The position numbers and the translations under genes are program-made. 7,123 bases of DNA from an uncultured Altererythrobacter sp. GTDB taxonomy: Bacteria; Pseudomonadota; Alphaproteobacteria; Sphingomonadales; Sphingomonadaceae. Below, piece after piece: positions 1 to 6,115 of the stretch. Numbering within the stretch: position 1 is the stretch's first letter; each line of letters begins with the position of its first letter. The DNA is taken from NCBI GenBank assembly GCA_937950385.1, contig CALFEA010000102.1, positions 1-7,123 of the forward strand, written 5' to 3'. The notes under the pieces were generated by a model that made no database searches, was not told where the DNA came from, and worked only from the letters and a program-made list of their open reading frames with translations.

Positions 1-1184
1 GCACAGGCAAGCGGCACGATAATGCAACCGTATTGTTCAAAGACGGTAAAGTCGTGGATGCAGGCACAGGTTTGGCGACAGATGGCTATGCGGTCATTGA
101 TGGCACTGGCAAATATGTAACGCCGGGCATTATCGACATCCACAGCCACCTTGGCGATTATGCCTCCCCTTCCGTTCAGGCCCATAGCGACGGCAATGAA
201 GCGACCAGCCCGATGACACCGGACGTATGGGCGGAGCATTCCGTATGGCCGCAAGATCCCGGTTTCAGCCGCGCTATGGCCAATGGCGGCATTACTTCGC
301 TGCAAATTCTGCCCGGCTCTGCCAACCTGATGGGTGGGCGCTCAGTAACGCTGAAGAACGTGCCGAGCCGCACAGTGCAAGGGATGAAATTCCCCGGCGC
401 GCCTTATGGCTTTAAAATGGCCTGCGGCGAGAACCCCAAGCGGGTATATGGCGGACGCGGACGCAAGCCGTCTACGCGGATGGGCAATTTTGCAGTGAAC
501 CGCCAAATGTGGCTCGATGCAATTGCTTATGCGGAAAAGGACGATGCAAAACGCGATCTGGCAAAGGAAACTTTGGCAGGCGTATTGGACGGCGATATCC
601 TCGTTCACAATCACTGCTACCGCGCTGATGAAATGGCGCTGGTGATGGATATGGCCAAGGAAATGGGCTATAAAGTCTCTGCTTTCCACCATGCAGTCGA
701 AGCCTATAAAATCGGCGATTTGCTGCGCGAAAATGAGGTGTGCAGCGCGATCTGGGCCGATTGGTACGGGTTTAAAATGGAAAGCTATGACGGCATTCCT
801 GAAAACGCAGCACTCTTGCAAAAAGAAGGCGCCTGCGTGGTTATCCATTCCGATGATGAAAACTCGATCCAGCGCCTCAACCAAGAAGCGGCCAAAGCGC
901 AGGCTGCGGGCAAGCGTTTGGGCATTGAAATTGATGATGCAACCATCATCAGCTGGATTACTTTAAACGCCGCAAAGGCAATGGGCATTGATGAAATGAC
1001 CGGCAGCCTAGAGGCAGGTAAAATGGCCGATGTAGTGCTGTGGAATGGCGATCCTTTGAGCGTCTATTCCCGGCCTGAGAAAGTCTGGATTGATGGCGCG
1101 CTTATGTATGATGCAATGGATCCAAAACGCCGTCCGGTAAGCGATTTTGAGCTCGGCCAGCCCGGTGCAGGAGATGTGAAATGA
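1..1184 (+). CDS. Metal-dependent amidohydrolase (imidazolonepropionase-like), 5'-truncated by the window edge
   Basis: The reading frame is open from base 3 and the gene begins upstream of the window; the TTG at 33 is internal, because the codons before it already encode the usual first beta-strand (NATVLFKDGKVV). Probably 20-50 residues plus any signal peptide are missing. Numbering from the codon at 33, the metal site of the amidohydrolase superfamily is visible: HSH at 37-39 after TPGIID, a lysine at 128 in FKMACGENPKR that may be the bridging carboxylated lysine, histidines at 192/194 (VHNHC), 219/220 (FHH), and aspartates at 274/275 (HSDDEN). The C-terminus has the family's closing strands (GSLEAGKMADVVLWNGDPL). 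The enzyme should hydrolyse an amide or cyclic amide bond; the substrate is unknown, with dipeptidase-like activity one option from related families. It ends in an ATGA overlap with a degenerate paralogue, implying translational coupling. Family is confident, substrate is not. Confidence 0.93.
   Translation, partial: TGKRHDNATVLFKDGKVVDAGTGLATDGYAVIDGTGKYVTPGIIDIHSHLGDYASPSVQAHSDGNEATSPMTPDVWAEHSVWPQDPGFSRAMANGGITSLQILPGSANLMGGRSVTLKNVPSRTVQGMKFPGAPYGFKMACGENPKRVYGGRGRKPSTRMGNFAVNRQMWLDAIAYAEKDDAKRDLAKETLAGVLDGDILVHNHCYRADEMALVMDMAKEMGYKVSAFHHAVEAYKIGDLLRENEVCSAIWADWYGFKMESYDGIPENAALLQKEGACVVIHSDDENSIQRLNQEAAKAQAAGKRLGIEIDDATIISWITLNAAKAMGIDEMTGSLEAGKMADVVLWNGDPLSVYSRPEKVWIDGALMYDAMDPKRRPVSDFELGQPGAGDVK
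1169..1173 (+). promoter_or_regulatory. Ribosome binding site of the second amidohydrolase gene
   Basis: AGGAG lies 7 bases before the ATG at 1181, inside the last codons of the upstream gene. It supports this ATG and reinitiation at the 4-base overlap. Confidence 0.75.
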
Positions 1185-2473
1185 GAGCGCTCTTGAAAAC
1201 CGCTACAGCCGCGCTTGCCTTGATAGCCTGCCCTGTATCAGCACAAGACTTCACCATCACCAATGCCACTGTCGGTACAGGTGATGGTAGCGAACCAATA
1301 GAAGGCGCAAGCGTAACCGTGCGCGGCGGCAAAGTCGTCGCGGTTGGTGCTGGCGCAGCGCCAACCAGCGGAACCGTGATTGATGGCACTGGCAAATGGG
1401 TTACGCCGGGCATCGTCGTCGCCGTAACCGACCTTGGCCTGTATGATGTTGGCGCAGTTAGCAATTCCAACGATAAAGGCGCTGGCGGATCACGTTTTGC
1501 AGCGGCCATTGATGTGGCTCCTGCAATAAACCCATCCTCGCAGCATATTAAAGTCAGCCGCGCTGCTGGCATTACGCGCGCATTGGTTACACCCAATCAC
1601 GGCCCATCGATCTTTGCCGGACAAGGCGCGCTGATCGATTTGGGTGATGACCCTGATGCCGTGCAGCAGGCCCGCGCTTTTCAACTGGTTGATCTGGGTG
1701 AAACAGGCGCGCGTATTGCAGGCGGCAGCCGCAGCGCCGTTTATGTAGAGCTGGGCAATGCTCTGAAAGAAGCGCGTGATTTCGCAAATGGCCGGCGCAA
1801 AGCCGACGATGCCTTGCTCACCCGCGTCGATGCAGAGGCTTTGGCCCCTGTCGTCACCGGCAAGCAGCAGCTTTATGTCGAAGTCGAACGCGCGGCTGAC
1901 ATTCGCCAAGTGCTTAGCTTTAAACGCTCCAATCCGCGCCTGAAATTGGTGCTGGTTGGTGCGAGCGAGGGCTGGCTAGTGGCCAGCGATATTGCGCGTG
2001 CAGGCGTGCCGGTTATCGCAGATGCATTGGATGATTTGCCCAGCAGCTTTGAACAGCTTGCAGCGACACAGAGCAATGTTGGCCGCATGCATGCAGCCGG
2101 CGTCAAAGTTGCAATTGGCCGTTTGGCAGGCAGCACTGATGGCCACCCACGCTCTGCTGCGCAATTTGCCGGCAATTTGGTCGCATTGAACAATGTGCCG
2201 GGCGCAAAGGGCCTGAGCTGGGGCCAAGCCTTGGCGACAATCACTTCGCGCCCTGCAGAGATTGCAGGCCATGGCGGTAAATTCGGCGTGATCGCGCCGG
2301 GTGCCACGGCCGATATTGTGCTATGGGATGGCGATCCGCTGGAAGTATCCACTGCGCCAACCCGCGTCTTTATCGACGGGGTGGAGCAGCCGCTGGACAG
2401 CCATCAAAGCGAGCTTGCAAAACGGTACCGTGATCTCGATGAAAGCGACCTGCCCAAAGCGTATGATTGGTGA
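1181..2473 (+). CDS. Exported amidohydrolase-fold protein lacking metal ligands (probable pseudoenzyme)
   Basis: The 430-residue product is a paralogue of the upstream amidohydrolase, sharing VIDGTGK.VTPGI near the N-terminus and ADIVLWDGDPL near the C-terminus. The start ATG lies in the ATGA overlap and is preceded by AGGAG at 1169-1173, spaced 7 bases. The N-terminus is a signal peptide (R2 and K6, then a hydrophobic stretch), cleavable after VSA at 21; an LIAC sequence at 14-17 also fits a lipobox. Positions that bind metal in the partner are changed: HSH becomes V-T-D at 82-84, the VHNH strand becomes VEVE at 233-236, the FHH and HSDD segments have no counterpart. It therefore probably cannot bind the usual zinc pair, and may serve as a structural or regulatory partner of the active enzyme, though that is inference. 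Its acidic tail (RDLDESDLPKAYDW) is not shared with the neighbour. Databases would probably call it an amidohydrolase family protein. Confidence 0.9.
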   Translation: MRALLKTATAALALIACPVSAQDFTITNATVGTGDGSEPIEGASVTVRGGKVVAVGAGAAPTSGTVIDGTGKWVTPGIVVAVTDLGLYDVGAVSNSNDKGAGGSRFAAAIDVAPAINPSSQHIKVSRAAGITRALVTPNHGPSIFAGQGALIDLGDDPDAVQQARAFQLVDLGETGARIAGGSRSAVYVELGNALKEARDFANGRRKADDALLTRVDAEALAPVVTGKQQLYVEVERAADIRQVLSFKRSNPRLKLVLVGASEGWLVASDIARAGVPVIADALDDLPSSFEQLAATQSNVGRMHAAGVKVAIGRLAGSTDGHPRSAAQFAGNLVALNNVPGAKGLSWGQALATITSRPAEIAGHGGKFGVIAPGATADIVLWDGDPLEVSTAPTRVFIDGVEQPLDSHQSELAKRYRDLDESDLPKAYDW

Positions 2474-2542
2474 GCAACTTTTGGTAAAAACATTCAAAGC
2501 TCTGCTTTCAATGGAGAAGCAGGAAAGCATGCAGGAGACACA
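2474..2542 (+). other. Intergenic gap with small hairpin and ribosome binding site
   Basis: This 69-base gap is AT-richer than the genes beside it. It holds a short hairpin, AAAGC-TCT-GCTTT at 2496-2508, without a following T-run, so it is a poor terminator candidate. AGGAG at 2533-2537, 5 bases before the ATG at 2543, is the ribosome binding site of the next gene. A TTGGTA at 2481-2486 could be a -35 element, but I see no matching -10 at the right distance. Whether the downstream genes have their own promoter cannot be decided from sequence. Confidence 0.4.
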
Positions 2543-3136
2543 ATGCTCAACCCTCGTATCCTAACCGTTGCGGCAGCTATCAGCCTAGTCGGCTTGCCCC
2601 ATAGCGTATTGGCCCAATCTGAGGCTCAGAAGCAATATCAAGCGCAAATTCAGGCGCAAGCTCAACCAAAGGTTCAAACTCCACCAGTGGTCAGCTGCAA
2701 GAACCCGCAAGCGCTACAGCAATCTTTGACAGCTATCCTCAGTGACTATGGCAGAGTGCAACAACTCTCGATCATGCAGTCTTTTTTTCGGATCAGCTTT
2801 TCAGCTCGAAGTGCACGACATTTGGGCTATTCAACGATCTGGGGCTATGACAAGAAATACGTAGAAAGCTGGGCGAAGCGATCCACCAATGCTTTCTTAG
2901 ACGATGGCCGGATGGATGATAACCTTCAGGCCTACCGCGGCAGCAGCCGTATTGGCCACAGCACCCGGGCATCCTATAACAAGTTCATCGACTACCATTG
3001 CTGGTCCGTTGAAGGCATGGATGCGCAAACGATTTTGAGCAAAGGTGCCGACAAGAAATTCATCAATACTTTGCGACGAGGAAAAGCATGGAAAGAGGCG
3101 AGGCAGCAAGGGCGCACGGTCGGCGAAAGATATTGA
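2543..3136 (+). CDS. Hypothetical exported protein with Gln/Ala-rich N-terminal linker
   Basis: I do not recognise this 197-residue protein. The ATG has a good ribosome binding site (AGGAG, 5-base spacing). Residues 1-24 form a signal peptide (R5, hydrophobic 8-17, cleavage near VLA-Q). The mature protein opens with a Gln/Ala-rich, probably disordered linker at about 25-45, followed by a short Pro/Val stretch. The rest (52-197) appears globular and rich in aromatic residues (FF at 81-82, IWGY at 99-102, ESW at 108-110, YHCW at 151-154) with a basic, Arg/Lys-rich C-terminus (174-197). It has only two cysteines, C52 and C153, which could form a disulfide in the periplasm. A run of seven T at 2782-2788 lies in the gene, but the frame stays sensible on both sides. 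It sits among genes for envelope proteins, so a periplasmic role is likely; function is unknown. Confidence 0.82.
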   Translation: MLNPRILTVAAAISLVGLPHSVLAQSEAQKQYQAQIQAQAQPKVQTPPVVSCKNPQALQQSLTAILSDYGRVQQLSIMQSFFRISFSARSARHLGYSTIWGYDKKYVESWAKRSTNAFLDDGRMDDNLQAYRGSSRIGHSTRASYNKFIDYHCWSVEGMDAQTILSKGADKKFINTLRRGKAWKEARQQGRTVGERY

Positions 3137-3167
3137 AATCGTGCAATCGCACCGGAACTGAGAACGA

Positions 3168-3674
3168 ATGATGCAGAAACGCAATACGCTATTTTTGGCC
3201 GGTGCGAGTGCCGCGTTGTTGAACGCTACGCCGCTCGTTGCACAGGATGCTGCAGGTGAGCCTGATCCGACCAAAACAATGGAATGGCATAGCGAGCAAC
3301 AAGCCTATCCCACTGGTTTGAAAACCGCTGATGGATGGCATTTTGTTCAAGGCGGCCTGCGCTGGCGCTGGCTAGAATATAATGGCTCTGACACAAACGC
3401 GAGTATCAGCGACACGATCACGATCCATTATGAAGGCAAGCTGCTGGACGGTACAGTGTTTGACAGCTCTTACGAGCGCGGCGAGCCGGCGACTTTCCCG
3501 CTGGGCCGTTTGATCGAGGGTTGGAAGCTGGCAATCCCGAAGATGGGCCTTGGCGAAACCATTGAGATCGTCATCCCTTCTGATCTGGCCTATGGTCCAA
3601 GCGGCGGCGGGCCTATTCCGGGCGGCGCAACTTTGATTTTCAAGGTCAAATTGATTGCGATTGAGGGCCAATAG
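3168..3674 (+). CDS. Exported FKBP-type peptidyl-prolyl cis-trans isomerase
   Basis: The 168-residue product has a signal peptide (basic K4 R5, hydrophobic 8-24, cleavage likely at VA-Q near residue 25) and one C-terminal FKBP domain (about 80-166). The residues that line the FKBP pocket are present: Y88 (HYEG), F98 and D99 (TVFDSSYERG), F110 (TFPL), W119 (IEGW), Y142 (SDLAYG), I150 and F158 (ATLIFKV). It should therefore catalyse proline isomerisation during folding of exported proteins in the periplasm. Between signal peptide and domain is a 50-residue segment containing a tryptophan-rich stretch (W57, W66, W68); it is shorter than the dimerisation domain of FkpA. Two adjacent ATG codons (3168 and 3171) could both serve as start and the ribosome binding site is weak. 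The gene lies 31 bases after the orphan exported protein and 33 before an NnrU-family gene. Confidence 0.94.
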   Translation: MMQKRNTLFLAGASAALLNATPLVAQDAAGEPDPTKTMEWHSEQQAYPTGLKTADGWHFVQGGLRWRWLEYNGSDTNASISDTITIHYEGKLLDGTVFDSSYERGEPATFPLGRLIEGWKLAIPKMGLGETIEIVIPSDLAYGPSGGGPIPGGATLIFKVKLIAIEGQ

Positions 3675-3707
3675 TCACCGCATTAAAAGGTAGGAAGAGC
3701 GCAGAAA

Positions 3708-4382
3708 ATGGACGCAAACTTGATTGCATTGCTGGCCGCCAATATCGCCTTTGTCGGGACCCATTTTCTAATGTCACACACGTGGCGGCGGCACATTCAA
3801 GCGCTGGCAGGCAACACCGGCTTTATGGTGGTATATTCTGTCGTCAGCCTAGCGCTGTTTGTTTGGATTATTCTGGCATTCCGCGCTTCACCCACGGCTG
3901 ATCTGCCTGGCACTGGTGAGGCGGGTTGGATCATTTCAACCGCGCTAATACTGCCCGCGCTGATCCTATTTGCAGGCTCTTATGTCGGTAATCCGGCGAT
4001 GCCCATGCCGGGGGCAGAGGAGGCCGCGCGCGCCGAGCCCAAGGGCGTCTTTGCAATCACGCGCCACCCTATGATGTGGGGCTTTGCCTTGTGGGCCGCT
4101 TCGCATTTACTGCTCTATTATAGCTGGCGCACGATGATTACGGCGGGGGCTATGGGCTTTCTCGCCCTGGTCGGTGCGCGCATGCAAGACCGCAAGAAAC
4201 GCGCAATCATGGGTGCTGATTGGGAGTTGTGGGAGAGCCGCACAAGCTATTGGCCGCGCCTGCATAAATTCGCATCCGCAGGGCTTTTCCCTTGGGCGAT
4301 GGCGCTCATCCTATTTGTATTTTTAAGCTGGCTGCATATTCCGTTGGCCGGCATTTCAGCCGGTATTTGGCGCTGGTTTTAG
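3708..4382 (+). CDS. NnrU-family integral membrane protein
   Basis: The 224-residue product matches the NnrU family, with its signature ITRHPMMWGFALWAASHLL at about 117-135. About six membrane segments are seen (roughly 5-22, 40-58, 75-92, 120-137, 142-158 and 192-212). Conserved histidines occur in the first segment (THFLMSH, H19 and H24), in the signature (H120) and nearby (H133). NnrU was first linked to nitric oxide metabolism in Rhodobacter, and the related plant protein Z-ISO binds haem b through histidines, so a haem-binding membrane protein is a fair inference. No denitrification gene lies nearby, so a nitrogen-oxide role here is unproven; a link to carotenoid or another membrane redox process is equally open. 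The start is supported by AGGAAGAG at 3692-3699, 8 bases before the ATG. It is the last forward gene of the block and converges on the HxlR gene. Confidence 0.9.
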   Translation: MDANLIALLAANIAFVGTHFLMSHTWRRHIQALAGNTGFMVVYSVVSLALFVWIILAFRASPTADLPGTGEAGWIISTALILPALILFAGSYVGNPAMPMPGAEEAARAEPKGVFAITRHPMMWGFALWAASHLLLYYSWRTMITAGAMGFLALVGARMQDRKKRAIMGADWELWESRTSYWPRLHKFASAGLFPWAMALILFVFLSWLHIPLAGISAGIWRWF

Positions 4383-4431
4383 AGCCATTTCGTACTGAAA
4401 TTTCAGGAGCTCAGCGGGCACAAATGCGCAT
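4383..4431. other. Gap between convergent genes with short palindromes
   Basis: The 49 bases between the two stop codons contain a perfect 12-base palindrome, CTGAAATTTCAG (4395-4406), immediately followed by GAGCTC. A second inverted repeat, CAAATG-N9-CATTTG (4421-4441), runs into the end of the HxlR gene. Neither is GC-rich and neither is followed by a clear T-run on either strand, so I do not call a terminator, although some termination between convergent genes would be expected. Confidence 0.35.
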
Positions 4432-4770
4432 CTACCATTTGCGCGGTTTCTCACCGTCGACAAACAGATGCTGCCCGCTCCATTCGCTGATTGCGGCATA
4501 GGCTGGGCGCAAATCCTCTCCGGCCTTGGTCAGGACGTAATCGGCGCGCTTGGTATCGGGCGGATCGCGCTTTAGCAGCCCAGCCTCGGCCATCATGGCA
4601 AGGCGCGAAGAAAGCGCAGCGCGGCTAATCGGCAGGCGGGACATAAAATCCTCAAACCGCGACACGCCTAAGAAGGCCTCCCTCAAGATAAGGATGACCC
4701 ATCTGTCGCCCAGAATTCTGGATGCTCGGCCAATCGGGCATGGTGAGCGGGAGGCTTCATATCGCTTCAT
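4432..4770 (-). CDS. HxlR-family winged-helix transcriptional regulator
   Basis: The 112-residue product has the HxlR pattern: an early cysteine (C11, in CPIGRAS), the G-RW helix (ILGDRWVILILREAFLG, 19-35), the RFEDF helix start (39-43), recognition helix (LPISRAALSSRLAMMAEAGLL, about 46-66), a wing (RADYVLTKAGEDL, 75-87) and a closing helix (ISEWSGQHL). Such proteins bind DNA as dimers and often respond to reactive electrophiles or oxidants through the N-terminal cysteine; C11 is the only cysteine here, so thiol sensing is possible but unproved. The ATG at 4770 is chosen because the family's cysteine then sits at the usual position; an upstream TTG (4806) would place the operator inside the coding region. 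No Shine-Dalgarno is seen before the ATG. The gene is divergent from the thioesterase gene with twin palindromes between them, so it probably represses both genes, itself included. Confidence 0.92.
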   Translation of the reverse strand: MKRYEASRSPCPIGRASRILGDRWVILILREAFLGVSRFEDFMSRLPISRAALSSRLAMMAEAGLLKRDPPDTKRADYVLTKAGEDLRPAYAAISEWSGQHLFVDGEKPRKW

Positions 4771-4789
4771 AGGTCTACTTATCAGACTT
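4771..4789. promoter_or_regulatory. Probable HxlR operator 1 (next to the regulator gene)
   Basis: This imperfect palindrome, GTCT (4773-4776), 7 bases, AGAC (4784-4787), ends directly at the regulator's start codon. Read on the minus strand it matches the second site at 4816-4833 in 13 of 18 positions, with the same 7-base spacing. It covers a GATAAG at 4778-4783 (minus strand) that could be the -10 of the regulator promoter, with TTGCAT at 4801-4806 as a weak -35 at 17 bases. Binding here would shut off the regulator's own transcription. The operator role is inferred from symmetry, duplication and position. Confidence 0.6.
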
Positions 4790-4812
4790 GTGCTGAGTCG
4801 ATGCAAGTGTCA

Positions 4813-4833
4813 TATAGTCTGTAAATAAGACTT
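4813..4833. promoter_or_regulatory. Probable HxlR operator 2 overlapping the thioesterase -10 element
   Basis: The palindrome AGTCT (4816-4820), 7 bases, AGACT (4828-4832) is symmetrical in all five positions of each arm. Its left arm overlaps TATAGT (4813-4818), which differs from the consensus -10 element by one base; no convincing -35 is visible upstream. The right arm ends just before the ribosome binding site AAGGAA (4834-4839). A repressor bound here would cover the promoter of the thioesterase gene. Its centre lies 44 bases from that of operator 1, about four helical turns, so the two dimers could lie on roughly the same DNA face. Confidence 0.6.
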
Positions 4834-4844
4834 AAGGAATATTT

Positions 4845-5297
4845 ATGACCGACACTCGCTTTAGCTCTCCCGAAGCGTCCATCGCTTATATGAAAGAAGT
4901 CGCGGTACAACGTTCAGGCTTCTCCAACTGGCTGGGTGTTGAACCGGTCAAAGTGTGGGAGGGCGAATCGGAATTGTTTCTCGCCATGAGGCCCGACCTT
5001 ACCCAGCATCACGGCTTTGCCCACGGCGCGATCGTGGGATTGATGGCGGACAATGCCTGTGCGTGGGCGGCGGCCAGCGCAGTAGGCGATGTCGTGACCG
5101 GGTCCTATTCCATTAATTTCCTGGCGCCTGCGATTGGTGCCGCTCTGCGGTCCAAAGGCACGGTGATCAAGGCTGGCAAACGCCAAGTGGTTGTACGCGC
5201 CGATGTTTGGAGCGAAGACGCGGATGGCAAGGCGAAATTGGTCGCTTGCGCCCAAGGCACCATAATCCCAACAGGCAAAGTGGAATTGCCGCGCTAA
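4845..5297 (+). CDS. PaaI-like hotdog-fold acyl-CoA thioesterase
   Basis: The 150-residue product fits the single-domain hotdog thioesterases of the PaaI/YbdB group in length and pattern. The central helix carries FAHGAIVGLMADNACAWAA (58-76), where H60-G61 correspond to the usual HGG turn and D69 to the catalytic acid. YSINFLAPA (88-96) is the conserved strand that follows, and GKRQVVVRADVW (111-122) the next. It should hydrolyse acyl-CoA thioesters in the cytoplasm, normally as a dimer of dimers; chain type (aryl, short or medium acyl) cannot be read from sequence. The start has AAGGAA at 4834-4839 with a 5-base spacing. Divergence from an HxlR regulator with twin operators suggests inducible expression, perhaps to clear a toxic or stalled acyl-CoA, which is inference. 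The stop codon is only 11 bases from the stop of the convergent hydrolase gene. Confidence 0.91.
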   Translation: MTDTRFSSPEASIAYMKEVAVQRSGFSNWLGVEPVKVWEGESELFLAMRPDLTQHHGFAHGAIVGLMADNACAWAAASAVGDVVTGSYSINFLAPAIGAALRSKGTVIKAGKRQVVVRADVWSEDADGKAKLVACAQGTIIPTGKVELPR

Positions 5298-5308
5298 CCA
5301 CGCGCCTC

Positions 5309-6100
5309 TTAAAGCCCGCGCTGCGCCAACCAATCGCGCTGCGCAATAACAACCGCATCAGCGTTCATCTGATTATGGCCCAGCCCCTCAAACAATAGGA
5401 ACTCAGCATCTTTTGCAGCGCGGTATAGCGCTTGACCATTGGCAGGCGGGATAAGCGTGTCGGCAGCGCCGTGGGTGATAAGGATCGGCATGGTCAGCGC
5501 ACCAATTTTACCCTCATTGTCAAAGCGGTCACGGATCAACCACCGCACCGGCGCCCATGGGACGGCGTCGGCGGCAATGTCCGTAAGCGAACGAAACGGC
5601 GCGTTCAGCAGCAAAGCGGCAGGCCTATGCTCCGTTGCCATTTGCACAGCCGTACCGCTACCGATTGAATAGCCCGATATGATCAGCTCGCCCGCAGCAA
5701 TCCCCTCGCTTTGCAAAAAGGCAATTGCAGCACGGCCATCTTGGTAAAAACCGAACTCTGAAGGGTTGCCTTCATTGCCGCCATAGCCGCGATATTCGGG
5801 CAGCATCACACCATAACCCTCTGCTTCAAGCAGCCTATTACCAGCCAAAGACCCCAGCAGGCTGTCGCCATTGCCATGCCAGTAAATCACGGTTGGCTTG
5901 CCGAGCGAGGCTGGTTTGTAAAGCGCACGGGTTTTGATGCCGTCCTGCGCCGTCAATATCACCTCAGCAAAGCCGGGCGGAGGCTCAGGACGGTCTTGCG
6001 GAGCGGGGTAAAACAGCTTTGCCTGAAACAGCCATAAAAGCAGCAGAACAGCGCCATAAAAGACCCCGATCCCAAGCAGAATATTGCCAAGCATTTTCAT
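5309..6100 (-). CDS. Membrane-anchored alpha/beta hydrolase (ABHD13/YfhR-like)
   Basis: The 263-residue product begins with one hydrophobic segment (about 5-26) that looks like an uncleaved anchor, followed by the FYPAP linker found in this group, then an alpha/beta hydrolase domain. The oxyanion strand is HGNGDS (75-80), the nucleophile S145 lies in GYSIG (143-147), the acid is probably D214 in HGAADTLIP, and the base H242 in GLGHNQM. All triad members are present, so it should be an active serine hydrolase, esterase- or thioesterase-like, facing either side of the inner membrane. Its substrate is unknown; the family includes Bem46/ABHD13 and E. coli YfhR. The ATG is supported by AAGGG at 6107-6111 (6-base spacing), though a second ATG two codons later is possible. 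It follows the crotonase gene by 15 bases on the same strand, indicating a shared transcript. Confidence 0.92.
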   Translation of the reverse strand: MKMLGNILLGIGVFYGAVLLLLWLFQAKLFYPAPQDRPEPPPGFAEVILTAQDGIKTRALYKPASLGKPTVIYWHGNGDSLLGSLAGNRLLEAEGYGVMLPEYRGYGGNEGNPSEFGFYQDGRAAIAFLQSEGIAAGELIISGYSIGSGTAVQMATEHRPAALLLNAPFRSLTDIAADAVPWAPVRWLIRDRFDNEGKIGALTMPILITHGAADTLIPPANGQALYRAAKDAEFLLFEGLGHNQMNADAVVIAQRDWLAQRGL

Positions 6101-6115
6101 CGAAGACCCTTGCGC

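Noticed and set aside
33..35. TTG as the start of the first amidohydrolase.
   Set aside because: The frame is open to the window edge and upstream codons encode the conserved first strand, so the gene is truncated rather than starting here.
342..884. Long open frame (180 codons) on the minus strand inside the first amidohydrolase gene.
   Set aside because: It lies fully antisense to a gene with clear catalytic motifs, its protein shows no family pattern, and it follows from codon bias.
1873..2352. Open frame of 159 codons on the minus strand inside the second amidohydrolase gene.
   Set aside because: The product is a low-complexity Ala/Ser/Pro/Thr mixture with no motif; an antisense shadow.
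2782..2788. Run of seven T as a possible frameshift or slippage site in the orphan gene.
   Set aside because: The single frame gives plausible protein on both sides and no alternative frame continues sensibly.
3141..3152. GTGC-AATC-GCAC inverted repeat before the FKBP gene.
   Set aside because: A 4-base stem is too short to claim as a terminator or operator.
4395..4406. CTGAAATTTCAG as a bidirectional terminator.
   Set aside because: As a hairpin it leaves only four AT-containing pairs and there is no T-run.
4804..4806. TTG at 4806 as the HxlR start codon.
   Set aside because: No ribosome binding site, adds 12 residues unlike the family, and would put operator 1 inside the gene.
4832..4846. 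TTAA-N7-TTAT resembling a CtrA site.
   Set aside because: The second half deviates, and the position over the ribosome binding site and start codon is better explained by those elements.
5432..5672. Two overlapping plus-strand open frames of 77-78 codons.
   Set aside because: Both lie antisense to the alpha/beta hydrolase gene, whose triad is intact, and neither has a ribosome binding site or recognisable sequence.
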